Source: Antrodiella citrinella (Eukaryota; Basidiomycota; Agaricomycetes; Polyporales; Steccherinaceae). From it: a stretch of 64,000 nucleotides of DNA. A program made the translations under genes and the position numbers. This document shows, one piece after another, positions 10,808-21,088 of this stretch (the stretch's first letter is position 1; each line of letters begins with the position of its first letter). Where the stretch lies: positions 62,001 to 126,000 of the forward strand of contig SGPM01000028.1 in NCBI GenBank assembly GCA_004802725.1, given 5' to 3'. The notes beneath the pieces were generated by a model. It was not told the origin of the DNA. It saw only the letters and a program-made list of their open reading frames with translations, and searched no databases.

Positions 10808-11575
10808 GGTCATGGGAGCCCGATGTTGCAGTATGGATGTAGTCGTACTGACGGTAGAGGACCCAATGTCTGCCCAATCAACGTGGAGACGTGAACCAGG
10901 TCGTGTCGAGAACAGCATTGACCCTTGCAAGCTGTTTCGGGGATCCACCACTTGGCGCATCTCACGTACCATATTTGTTTGCACTAGCTGTACAGCAAAC
11001 GTGGTCAAAGCGGGACGAGCTTGTTTTATTGCATTTACAGGCTTTGTCGTAGAATACATATCTGCTGCCTCATCGGAATTGCGTTTCGCCCGACCATCAT
11101 GATACGGGTGATGTGCGATGAGAGACAAATGAATGGCAAGCGGATATTTGCACTGTCCGCTGAGATAGTGCCACAGAACGCGACGGTGTTTTGAGGAGTA
11201 TGGGATGGGCTGGATGGAATCGTCTTTGTGGTGCAGGAAGTGATAGAGAAACTCGCTGAACGTCCAGCCGAGTATTTCGAGTAGAAGCAGAACCTCTTCA
11301 ACTTTCTGGAGGTCCATGAGTTTCGCTGCAGGTCTGGTTGGTTTGGACGGACTCGAAAGCGCAGAGCGTGGACTGGGTGCAGAGCTAGTTGACAGAGAGG
11401 CGGAAAACATTGGTAGTACATCCGAAACACCAAACTCATGAAGTTGCGCGGCAGTACTACTGCTCGGAGTGGAGGGGTGCCCAGAAATGTTTGAGTGAGG
11501 TGTAACACGGAATGTGGGTTTGACAGTGGATTTGGGCATTTTTGGAGCAATCCATTTGAGTGGTTTGTCCGCCAT
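10808..11575 (-). pseudogene. DUF6589-like protein, N-terminal fragment
   Basis: The ATG at 11575 opens MADKPLKWIAPK. A Ser/Pro-rich linker is followed by KVEEVLLLLEILGWTFSEFL, then HRRVLWHYLSGQ, and the fragment ends with WADIGSSTVSTTTSIL. The opening helix pair and the spacing resemble the N-terminus of a large Agaricomycete family annotated as DUF6589. I recognise this from general pattern only, so the family name is tentative. After RAPMT (about 10808) the frame remains open to 10640, but that part is the antisense of the helicase fragment. The bulk of the expected protein is missing. Confidence 0.55.
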
Positions 11576-11693
11576 CGCTGAGGGACGGTGAAGGTTGTGT
11601 GTCCACGGTCGGTCTGAGTTCACGATCGCATAAATGCTGACCAATTTCACCTTATATAGAAGTCTTCTTCAAAAGGAAATTCTTCCAAACCAG

Positions 11694-11740
11694 GCGACTC
11701 AAAAGTTATGCCTACTAGAGGGGCGCGTCTTTCCGCAGAC
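11694..11740 (-). repeat. Right terminal inverted repeat
   Basis: Read on the minus strand it starts GTCTGCGGAAAGACGCGCCC and continues with CTAGTAGGCATA and GAGTCGC, pairing with 10336-10382. The bases just outside are TATA, supplying the second TA of the presumed target duplication. Confidence 0.85.
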
Positions 11741-11959
11741 TATATACATAATTTTATCGATTGTCATAAAAGTTGTTATAGTTTGCCACGGAGACTAATA
11801 CGAGACAATGAGTCTCAAGGTTGCTGCATTGATCACATATATTTCAGAAATTGGTAACCTTACCAGCAGTCTTGGAAAATAAATAAATAATGTAATATCA
11901 CTGAGGATCAGCCTGCCAATGATGCACTTCACTCTGACCCGCAATTCCTGACCACGAAC

Positions 11960-12446
11960 ATGTCTCAAGCACAAGCCTCCATTCCCTCGCAGCCTCGTGC
12001 AAAACAACTGAGAGCATGCTTGTTATGCTCCATCATCCAAACTCCCGCTGATTTCAGGAAACACGGCTGCCCGAACTGCGAAGAGCTTATGCAGGTGCGC
12101 CACATGCATATTCCTTTCCTTTCTCCATGCTGACTGTGTCATATACGTGCTTCTAGATGAAGGGATATCCTGATCGAATTGGAGCATGTACGACGACGTA
12201 CTTCGATGGCATCATTGCTGTTATAGATCCAGAGACGAGTTGGGTAGCGAGATGGCAAAGAACCTGTGAGCAGTCCTTCATCCGCAATCATCAGTCACAG
12301 TATGACTGACCTCTCTTCGTGTAGCAAAATACGTGCGTGGAATGTACGCTGCCCGTGTTAAGGGCCGCATTCCGGAGGACGTGGAGGCCGAGCTTGAGAG
12401 TAGAGGAATCAAGTACAGACCTCGAGACCAGACTGATATGGATTGA
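11960..12446 (+). CDS. spt4: Transcription elongation factor SPT4
   Basis: The exons are 11960-12094, 12157-12265 and 12325-12446, giving about 121 residues, the usual Spt4 length. The four-Cys zinc site is visible as ACLLCSIIQT and GCPNCEEL. The NGN-binding half contains TYFDGIIAVIDPETSWVARW and KYVRGMYAARVKG, both diagnostic. Spt4 pairs with Spt5 as DSIF, the processivity factor riding on RNA polymerases I and II. The gene is 219 bp beyond the right end of the inserted element. Confidence 0.95.
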
Positions 12447-12712
12447 GTCTATCGGTGTTCGAGCGGTCACTCGTAGGTCCTCGCAGGTTCATTCACCAAC
12501 GAGCCCTTTCGACCCATTTCGACCCATGTATAGATATGGAGAGACCGATATTATGGACGCGTACTGTACAATATAATATGGATGTAGAAAACAAACAAAA
12601 CAGTGTGATAGTACATGCGTGCAGAGAGTCGACTGTGAGTATAAGTATGGTACACAGACAGTGAGAGCAGGTTGAACACGACAGAGCATGATAGGATTAC
12701 AGGAGCGTTAAG

Positions 12713-15700
12713 TTACAGATCCAATAAACCATCCGGTTCGTCTAAGGTCGTAAGCATCACCTCCAACGCAGCGAAGTGCAAAGGAAGGTTGTTTGAGCCA
12801 CGCGTAGCCCATCTGGCTTGAGCAAGTACTTTCAGCTCCTGAAAGCTCTTTGCCACATTTCGTGAAGTCTCTGCATCCGTGAGTGTTGATGTGGAATTAT
12901 GAGACCGAGAGAAATATAGGAAGTGGAGATGAAGCATGGAGATGCAGGTGTGGTCTGTTTGCGAGGGAATGTGCACGAGTGTTTGGGTTGCCAGCGGTAA
13001 CACACCGAGTTCGTCCATGGAAGGACTTTCTTTGGAGTCAACAGAAGAAAGCTGATCCACTGCAATGCCGGGATAGATCCTCATAGGTATCGGAGTGGTC
13101 CGGCTTGAAAGTAAGGCAAGCGTAGTAGATGATACGTCCATGGCGAGATTTCCTGTAGCTTTGAATCCTCGAGTCGCAGAAGACGACAAAGCTTCCGTGT
13201 CACTTGGTTTGACGAAAAAGTACCACGGGTTGTCCTGGTCGACAGAGAGAAGGGAAACTTGCATGGGAGGTGTAGTTTCCCCGCGCACAAGGACTTCCAA
13301 GTGGGAACTCCAAGCTGAAAAGAATACAAATTGACATTCTGAAAGGCGTAAAGTCGATGTCGGGACGTACCGTCCATCTCATGGGCAGTCATGACACCAC
13401 GTTTGGCTATGACGACGTGCCATTCGACATTGGCCTTGGTCGCCATCGACATCGCGAAGTCCCAAACACTGTTCACAGTGAATGAATCGACTGTATCGTC
13501 CTCTGGCATCAGCCATGCCCTCAAATCGTGGACCTCACCCCGATGATCAACGCATGTGGTGAGAAGCCATTTTCCCTGGCGAGTGACCTGGTATCCTACA
13601 TGGAGCATAGAGTACCGATCGACTACGTCAAGGATCTCCACGGCTTCTGCCTTGACGAACTTGACTTCAGGATGAAGCGGCTTGGCAAGCGTGAAGGCAG
13701 GGAATTGAAGATACATGCGAGTATCTTCAACAGAAGGGGGATACCGGCAAGACACGTGTCGGTCAACGGGGCACAATATCCGGTCGTATACTGAGTCGAC
13801 GAACGCTTCGAGAGACGCGCCTTCTAAGCTGGAAGGAGCGGAGGCGGCAAGGAGTCGCTCCGGGACGAACTGAAACAAGATGGGCGAGGTAGCTTGACGG
13901 TTCTTGCTAATACGCTTGATAGCGGACAACACTTGTCGAAGGATTGGAGATGTCATGCGTAAGATATGATCGGGAGTGACAATGTAAACCACAATGCTAG
14001 ATGAGGATCTTTCTGTTATTCCCGTTGCAAAAGTCGCTATACAAGACATAATGCGTTGATAAAAAAAGAATTAAGAGCATCTCTGAGCACTGCTTACATA
14101 GCGTCTTGCGGATAGATTCGAACCGTGTTGGGAAAATACCATCTTGTGTACAACCAGGTGCTCGGCCGGCATCATGTTTGCCATAGCGCTTTGTCTATCA
14201 AAATGAAATAAGTAGAAAGAAAAGCAAACGACGATCAGCGCAACATACTGTATATACGGCGGACAGTCTACCCAGAAGTTCTCCAACCTCACGCTCCTCT
14301 TGCAGATGTGTCTGGTCGAATACAATGAAAGCAGTGATATCTTTGGGTCCGTTTCGAGGCGATAAGCCCAACTTTTCCCAGAAGCGTAAAGCGGTTGGTA
14401 AAATGTTCATGATCTCTCCAGCTTTACCGATCGTCAACAAAGGGCAATCCACAGCTCGCAGTGCACTTCCGTCGGAAGCTGAAAGAACGTTAGCTATACC
14501 ACTTTCGACTGCATGGCAACACTCACAAGGTTGGAGCAACGTGTCAAGATCAACGGGACACGAGGACGACTCTACTCCGTTCAGCAAGCTCGCTGTGTAC
14601 TTCAGATCGGCTGGCCAGATATCACTGGGGCACTGCCTGGTGTTGCTTGCCGCTGCGCTAGCTCGCCACGCATCCGCCCAAACGGGATTCTCCACAGCTT
14701 CCCTTAGCAGGATCTGACTAGCAGCCTCCAACGACTTTGTCTTTTCGGACGAGGATCCTAGGATAGCAGCCGGAGAAATGGGAGTAGGGGCGGATATTGC
14801 GGCCGGGGTAGTGGTTGTGTTGTGTGCAGCAGTGCCTGAGGTATCGAGAGCGACAGTATACGGTTGCAGGAACTGATAATGGAAATAGGTTTGCAGGAGA
14901 GTAGGGCCTAACGGGAGATATGAAGGAGGCGGTGTGGCGGGCTTGGGATCAGGTGATAAAGGGTCTTGTTCATCGACAATCCAGCATTCTTCGTTGTCGG
15001 AATCGGAAGCGTCTTCTACGAGCGGTAGGTCGGCTTGTATCCATTCGTCGTGATCTCTGAATCGACCAGGAGACACGTTCGGAACCCGTCCACCTTGTGC
15101 GGAGAGTTTACGCTTGACACCTACCAGTCTTTGCGTCATGCCAACTCGAGGATCCGTAGCTGAAGAGTAAGAGGACTTCCACTTGGCGGAAGGGAGTGTT
15201 ATGGACAAGTTGAGACTTGTGCGACTGCCTTTGTAATCGGTATCGTCTTCACTAGGAGGACTCGGAAGGGCAAACTTTCCCAGGACATACTTGCCGTCGG
15301 AAATTCTATGGGTGGTGTTGAAAGGTATTGGGTCAAATGCGTTGGGGTATCTTGATATGGGATGGGATGAAGGGATGTTAGTAATGCGTTGCTCGATGAT
15401 TTGTACGGTTGTGTGGATTCGTTCAGACAGGTGCTTTGGTGTATGAATGGGTTCTGGTTGAGGCGTAAGACTTTCGGTGCCATGGAAGACAGCCCAAGGA
15501 GAGGGCTGTGATTGGGCAGATGGTGGTCCGACACCAGAGGGTAAGCCTTCCTCAAGCGGCGATCGTACAAGGGCAGTCAATGAGGGACCGATGATCGCCG
15601 CGGGGCTGAAGGCTGCAGCGAGAAAGCCGTCAGGAACGGTAGGCATTACTGCTGCGAGCTCACTACTGCTAGCAAGAGTGGGACCGTTGAAGAAATCGAA

Positions 15701-17820
15701 GTCGTCCTCTGTGAAAACACCGAAGCTCTCACCCATCCCTAAGTCGTCTCCGTCGTCCATGTTGAGACTGAAGTTCATGCCGTAGTCGGAACTCTGGGGT
15801 AAAAAGTCACCGGTGGATTGCGTCCAGCTGGAGTCAAAAATGGGGAACGAGTCAAGACCGGGGCCGGCACTTGTTGAAGCTATGGGTGGGACATCGATAG
15901 CTTCAAGTTTCACTTCTGGAGATGTCGGTGAAAAATCTGCCGTGTCGTCCTGCATAGAGGTGTCCGGGTTTGAGTCTTCGTCTGAGAACAACCCGCCAGA
16001 GCGAGTGATATCGGGCGAATGTGAAACCACCTCCGGAGATGCCACTGTGCTCTCCAAAATTGCAGAAGCTTGCTGGGGAGATGATGCGGGTACAGCAGCG
16101 GGCGTCGTCACGAGTCCGACGGTGGGAATTGTCCCGCTGTTGTGTCTCTCGCGCCGTATACGCTCGCGTTCTTTCTCCCTCTCACGGGCGACAGTACCCA
16201 CGAAACGGCTGACGTCAGACGTCACCGTTCCAATATCCCGTGGTGCGTGTTGCAAAGTGAGTGAACGAAAAGCCTGCAATGTATGAAACGACGGCGAACG
16301 GCGCAGTCCTGGATGCGGCCATCGAGGGTCTGATGTGAAACGTTCCGCCCGATGTGGTGAAGATGGGCGAGAAGACGCAGGATTTGGGGATGTACGTTGT
16401 GAGAGACTCGACCCGATGCCTTGTTCCGGAGGAGGATCTGTTGCAGACAGCAATGCCAATGGAGTATGGACCTCTGTCGGAGGAGGAGAAGCCTGCAGAT
16501 GAGCTGGCAGAGTAGGAATATTATCCAGTATGGATTGCGCGTGCTTAGACGACGCTCCTGGGATGAAGCCTACACATAGACTGGCTGGCCACACCAAAAT
16601 GATCCCCTTCTCATCCTCCGGTTTATTCTGTACCTGGACCCATGCGATAACATAGGATGGGTCAGCTCCTCGAGTAGACCCATGTTGTGACCATCTACTT
16701 TTCCAGTCCCCGGCACCAAGACCCAGTAATGCTTCGCTGAACCGTAAGGTTAAACCGGATGCAGGGCCAGTATATGCGCTGAGAAAATACGCCGGTACGC
16801 TGTTAGGCAAAAGCACTATCGGTGTTCCGGCTGTCATCGGCAGAGAGGGCACCAACGGATGGTAATGGGATAGCCTAAGCCAAGGCTGTACAACAAACCT
16901 CGCAGAAGAGGGGGACACCTGGGACAGGTGTACTGTCAGTTCACAGTAGGTGAGAGGGTGGTCATGAGAGTAACGGTCCCAGCCAGACCTCCATTCGCTC
17001 TGAGATGGTACAGTTCCAAACAGCATCCCATTTCTGAACCGAACTGCGGATATCCTAGGAGAAGCTTTGCGTGGGGATTCCGTGGCGAGATGTATCAGAC
17101 GCTCGCGTACGCTGTCCAAAAACTGTATGAACGGGCGTCGCAGAGAACGTCGGGGAAGGAGGCGGGCAGAGCTGGTTGTCTGCACCGGGCCCACGGTAGA
17201 CATGCAGACAAAACACGGTTCGAACTGAGTTGAACAGAGCTCGGAGCACGGATAGAGGCCGGCAGGAGTGAAGGAAGACACTCCAGAGCCTATAAAAAGA
17301 GAGCACCGTGTAATAGCACCTCATTGAGCATGAAAGTAGTATTTCCACATCACCGAATGGAACACGTACCTGTGAGGCCTACAAATGACAGCAGAGAGAG
17401 AGTACGTCGTGACGCTGTTGCCCTGTCCACCGAACCGATCGCGAAAACGTACAGCGCGATTGTTCCACCGGAGATATGCAAGCTGGGTAACAAGGAATCC
17501 AGCAGAGAGCGTGCATCATTCTGCTGTACGAGCCTCTTCCGTGCCTGTTCGATGAGACTGAGCCAGTCGGGAAACTTGGCAGAGTGCGCAGGCTCCCAAA
17601 CTGCATACGAGATAAGCGGATTTTCGGGAAGAGGTATGATAGAAGCAAGCAATGAGGATTCCAGCGAGAACCGAGGCGAGAAACGGGAGAGGGAGGATAG
17701 ACCGGTACTGTCTGCGGCGGCAGATGGGTGTTTGGACGTCATGTCCTTGGCCACGGCGGATTGACTAGGTACAGCTGCTGGAAAGAAGACCATCAGCTTT
17801 GAGTGAATGGAATCCAACAT
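12713..17820 (-). CDS. med13: Mediator complex subunit 13 (Med13/SRB9/SSN2)
   Basis: A large multi-exon gene. The N-terminal Med13 domain is read from exon 1 (ISYAVWEPAHSAKFPDWL, LLPSLHISGGTIALYVFAIG) into exon 2 (FTPAGLYPCSELC). A long Ser/Pro-rich acidic centre follows, then the PIWI-like C-terminal half: VVYIVTPDHILR, WLLTTCVDHRGEVHDLRAWL, WHVVIAKRGVM and the closing SNNLPLHFAALEVMLTTLD. Med13 links the Cdk8 kinase module to core Mediator and mainly represses transcription. Introns include about 13311-13371, one between the exons at 14049 and 14198, one of 48 nt near 14475-14522 that would not break the frame if retained, and one at about 17285-17372. The true start is uncertain: an upstream intron could place it further 5' near 17860-17900. 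Confidence 0.88.
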
Positions 17821-18281
17821 GAGAATGTGGTGCTCACTACAAAAGGGCGTTGCATCGGTGCATTGAGATGAATTGTGATGTTAAAGGATGAGTGAGAAGA
17901 GAGACCAGCGGGCAAGTCCGTCCCGGAGTGTAATCGAGTAATAAACAAATGTAGTCGAGTAACAAGACGTTTGTAGTGAGATAACAAACAAATGTTAACA
18001 GGGCTACAACGGACGCCACACGTGTCCTGCGAAAGCGTTTGCGACTGTCTTGACTCTAAGTCCTTCGCCCTCCCATCGCAAAGCGAGTCTCCTCTCCGCT
18101 CCTCCTCATCGTCCTCCTCGACGTCGCCGACCATACCGACATATCCACCGCCTCACCACTCGACAACGCGCGTATACCCTTCGTCTTACCGACCTCCTGA
18201 TACTCGCCCCCGTGCCCATTCGCTACCTCTCTTGCACATCACATTTCCCTTTGTTACTCACCTTTTGCTCCCGTACTCAAA
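17821..18281. promoter_or_regulatory. Divergent promoter region, Med13 / DUF2433 gene
   Basis: A 461-bp head-to-head spacer. The part next to the DUF2433 gene is a long C/T-rich tract (about 18060-18280), a usual leader feature in these fungi. The left part may still contain the Med13 first exon. No transposon end or RNA gene is seen. Confidence 0.4.
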
Positions 18282-20637
18282 ATGCAGTCGATTTCCAGAC
18301 CCACATCCACGTCGACGCGTCCTGCCGCCTCACCCAATCCGCGTCCGCAGCACCCACTGAACAATCAGACAAAGGTCTTCGATACCGCTCATGGTCGACT
18401 CCTTTGCATCGCTGATATTCGCGGACGTCTTTCCGCTCTAAACGACCTTGCGAGGGAGGCGAATGCATCTGCTATCATTCATACTGGAGATTTCGGCTTC
18501 TTTGGTGCGTCCGTCCTTGATCTTGCTCTGCAGCAAGCTTAATAAACCAACAATGCTATTACAGAGACGTCCAGTCTCGACCGAATCAATGATAGGACGT
18601 TGCGGCATTTGACCATGTACTCTCCTCTTATTCCAGCCGCTCAACGCACACATCTGCTTTCACCAGAGAACACCACATCTACCATCCGTTCTACCGTCAC
18701 CATTTCACTTCTCTCCGAGTTCCCTCTTCTGTTGTCGGGCCAAATCAAGCTCCAAATTCCTGTCTATACCGTGTGGGGAGCATGCGAAGATGTCACCGTT
18801 CTGGAGAAGTTTCGCGCAGGGACCTACGATATCGAGAATCTGCACGTGCTGGACGAAGCCACTACCCGTTGTCTGGACCTAGGCGGTGTCAAACTTCGTT
18901 TACTTGGTCTCGGTGGCGCACTCGTGCCTCACAAGATGTTTGACAACGGCGACGGTGTTGCCACCATCGCCGGAGGGCAGGGCACCATGTGGACAACTGC
19001 GCTTCAGATGGGAGAACTTGTGGACACTGCGCAGCGCGTCTTTGACCCTACTGAGACACGCCTACTCGTCACCCATGCAAGTCCTGGACGGGAGGGCATT
19101 ATGGCTCAGCTTGCTTTAGTTCTGAAAGCAGACTTGACCATCTCCGCTGGGCTTCACTTCCGCTATGCATCATCATACAATGAGTTCAGCGTCCAGGGCG
19201 ACTTCGATGGATTCCGTCACAAGCTGATGGTGGGTAAGGAAGGATTCGACAAAGTCTGGGAGAGTGTCAAGAACCAAGTTGATGCTGTCATCGACGAACA
19301 TCAACGGGTTCTTCTTGACAAGGCCCTTTCAGTCCTTGATCGTCTTCCTCCTGCCATGAACCAACCTATTCCGAACGGGCATCTTCCCGCCGAAGAACCG
19401 GCATGGAAGAACTGCTGGAACTGGAATCTTTGTGATGCCGCCTATGGATCATTGGTGCTTGACATCAAGGATGGCAGAGTCAGTGCAGAGTTGAAGAGCC
19501 AAGGTGAGCACCGTCCATGAAATTGCTGTTAATTGACCCAATTTACCATATATTGCAAGGCTTCAACTACGCGTACCGTCGGACCGCCAGCCCATCCACA
19601 ATCGCACCAACGCCGAACTCCACTTCTTCCGCACTTCCTGCAGGCCGGAACTCTGAGACTCCTGGTCTTTCTACGAGAGGATCCGGTACGCCTGTCACTA
19701 ATGACCGACCGCTCCCCCCACACCTTAGCAACAACAAGTCTACCCCATCCACCCCACCACTGCCTAGCTCAACTCCCGAGACGCCAAAGGACACAAAACC
19801 CAATGGATCATTCTCTTCAGCGGAGAAGGCTGAGAAAGAGCGTGCAAAGAGGGAGCGTAAAAAGGAAAGAAAACAGCAGGAGAAGGCCGAGCGCGAGGCT
19901 GCTACAAAGGGTGGTGCCAGCGGACAGACGTCTCCTGTGGTTGGTGAGCGGGAAGAGGGCGCATCCCAGCCTTCCGCAGCTGTTCCACAGTCTGGCAAGG
20001 CGACGCCGGAGATTTCTGTGCCAGCTCCCGGTGATGCGAGGCATCTGGAGGATGGTCTTGCTTCACCAGACACAGAGAGCACTGGTGCGAGGACGCCGAC
20101 GAGTAGACGTACACAGCGCAACCCATGGACGATCTTCATGCGTCTGAATGTGTCTGCGAACGAGCAAGAGATCCGGGACTTCTTCGGAGAGTCGAAGAGT
20201 AGCGTGAGTGTTCCAGTCCGCTGTTGCTACACTCCGTACTGACGTGCAGACTGCAGATCACAAAAGTATCATACCCGATGAACTTCGCTGGCAAAGCTCA
20301 GAAAATGGCTTACATTGAATTTGGCGATGAAGAGGGCATGAAAGCTGGTCTCGAGAAGCATGCTGAAGTATGTGCATATTCTGTTCTACACTCTTGTTGA
20401 TACTAATGGCACCCCTTTCCGCAGCTGCTGAAGGGCACCGTCCCTGAAGTTAAGCAGGCCACGGACAAGGAGTCTCGGAATGCTGAAGGTAGCGTTTTCC
20501 GTGGAGCAGGGAGAGGACGTGGACGGGGTGGATTCGCAGCACGAGGATTCGCTGCCGCAGGTCTAACTCGCCAAAGGCCAAACGGCGACTCCCCTGGACC
20601 GGCGGAAAGCCCCAAACCAGCTGCGTCGGAGAGCTGA
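18282..20637 (+). CDS. DUF2433-family metallophosphoesterase with C-terminal RRM-like segment
   Basis: Exon 1 gives a Ser/Pro-rich start and the first phosphoesterase block ([27 protein letters not shown]). After a ~60-nt intron come [44 protein letters not shown] and [12 protein letters not shown], which match the calcineurin-like fold of the fungal DUF2433 family (metal-binding D, GD, and H residues are visible). A later exon adds a Lys/Glu/Arg-rich charged linker ([20 protein letters not shown]), then an RRM-like unit ([22 protein letters not shown] ... [12 protein letters not shown] ... [10 protein letters not shown]) and a Gly/Arg-rich tail. This suggests an RNA-associated protein with a phosphoesterase domain; substrate and activity are unknown. 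Confidence 0.8.
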
Positions 20638-21088
20638 GCAGTTTGACGTTGTGATCTCTTATGAGTGTGTGTTGTTTTCGCCATCCTTTTCTGGTGTCTT
20701 TATGTCGTACTTTCATGTGCAGTCCAGCAGAACCGTCGGAGTGGTCTGCACGGATCTTTCGCTTCGTTCGAATCTATGCGTTACATAGTTCTAATGCCTA
20801 TTTCAAGACAGTATGTTGGTCCCTGTTCAAGGATGTGGATTCGATGAATCGAGTATCGAATAGGACCACTGCTGGTTACGAGTACTGTTTAGTGTAGAGT
20901 CGTATTAGGTTGCGAAGCTTTGTTTATGCCCCCGCGTCGTTGCATGTGATTTCACCCGCCTTTGTTGGTTCCGCCCGTCATACGGTCATCACAAAGTCCT
21001 TCTACTAGTTCTAGCGGACAAGCAAGCGACCTCTCTATTTCCCGTTTCTCTTGGTTTGAACGAAAAAACACTATCTGCTCACATTACG
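20638..21088. other. Intergenic region between two co-oriented genes
   Basis: It carries the 3' UTR of the DUF2433 gene and the promoter of the acyl-CoA dehydrogenase. It is T-rich in its right half. I see no conserved ORF, tRNA or repeat. Confidence 0.5.

Larger units (their letters stand above)
10336..11740. mobile_element. Terminal-inverted-repeat element, internally deleted, carrying RecQ-like and DUF6589-like gene fragments
   Basis: The element is 1405 bp. The two ends match as inverted repeats of about 47 bp, with about 40 of 48 aligned positions identical by hand alignment. They share AAGACGCGCCCC and, after one gap, CTAGTAGGCATA. The outermost GTCTG/CAGAC is flanked by TA on both sides, consistent with a TA target-site duplication. 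Inside, a + strand helicase N-terminus and a - strand DUF6589-like N-terminus face each other and both stop matching at 10803-10811. No transposase is recognisable, so this copy should be non-autonomous. It sits between the divergent genes BIG1 and SPT4. Confidence 0.8.

Noticed and set aside
14475..14522. Extra Med13 residues CECCHAVESGIANVLS as coding
   Set aside because: This 48-nt stretch starts GTGAGT and ends TTTCAG and disrupts a conserved region, so it is better explained as an intron that happens to be a multiple of three.
17821..18134. Separate minus-strand gene in the Med13/DUF2433 spacer
   Set aside because: The translation is low complexity, and part of it may simply be the Med13 leader or first exon.
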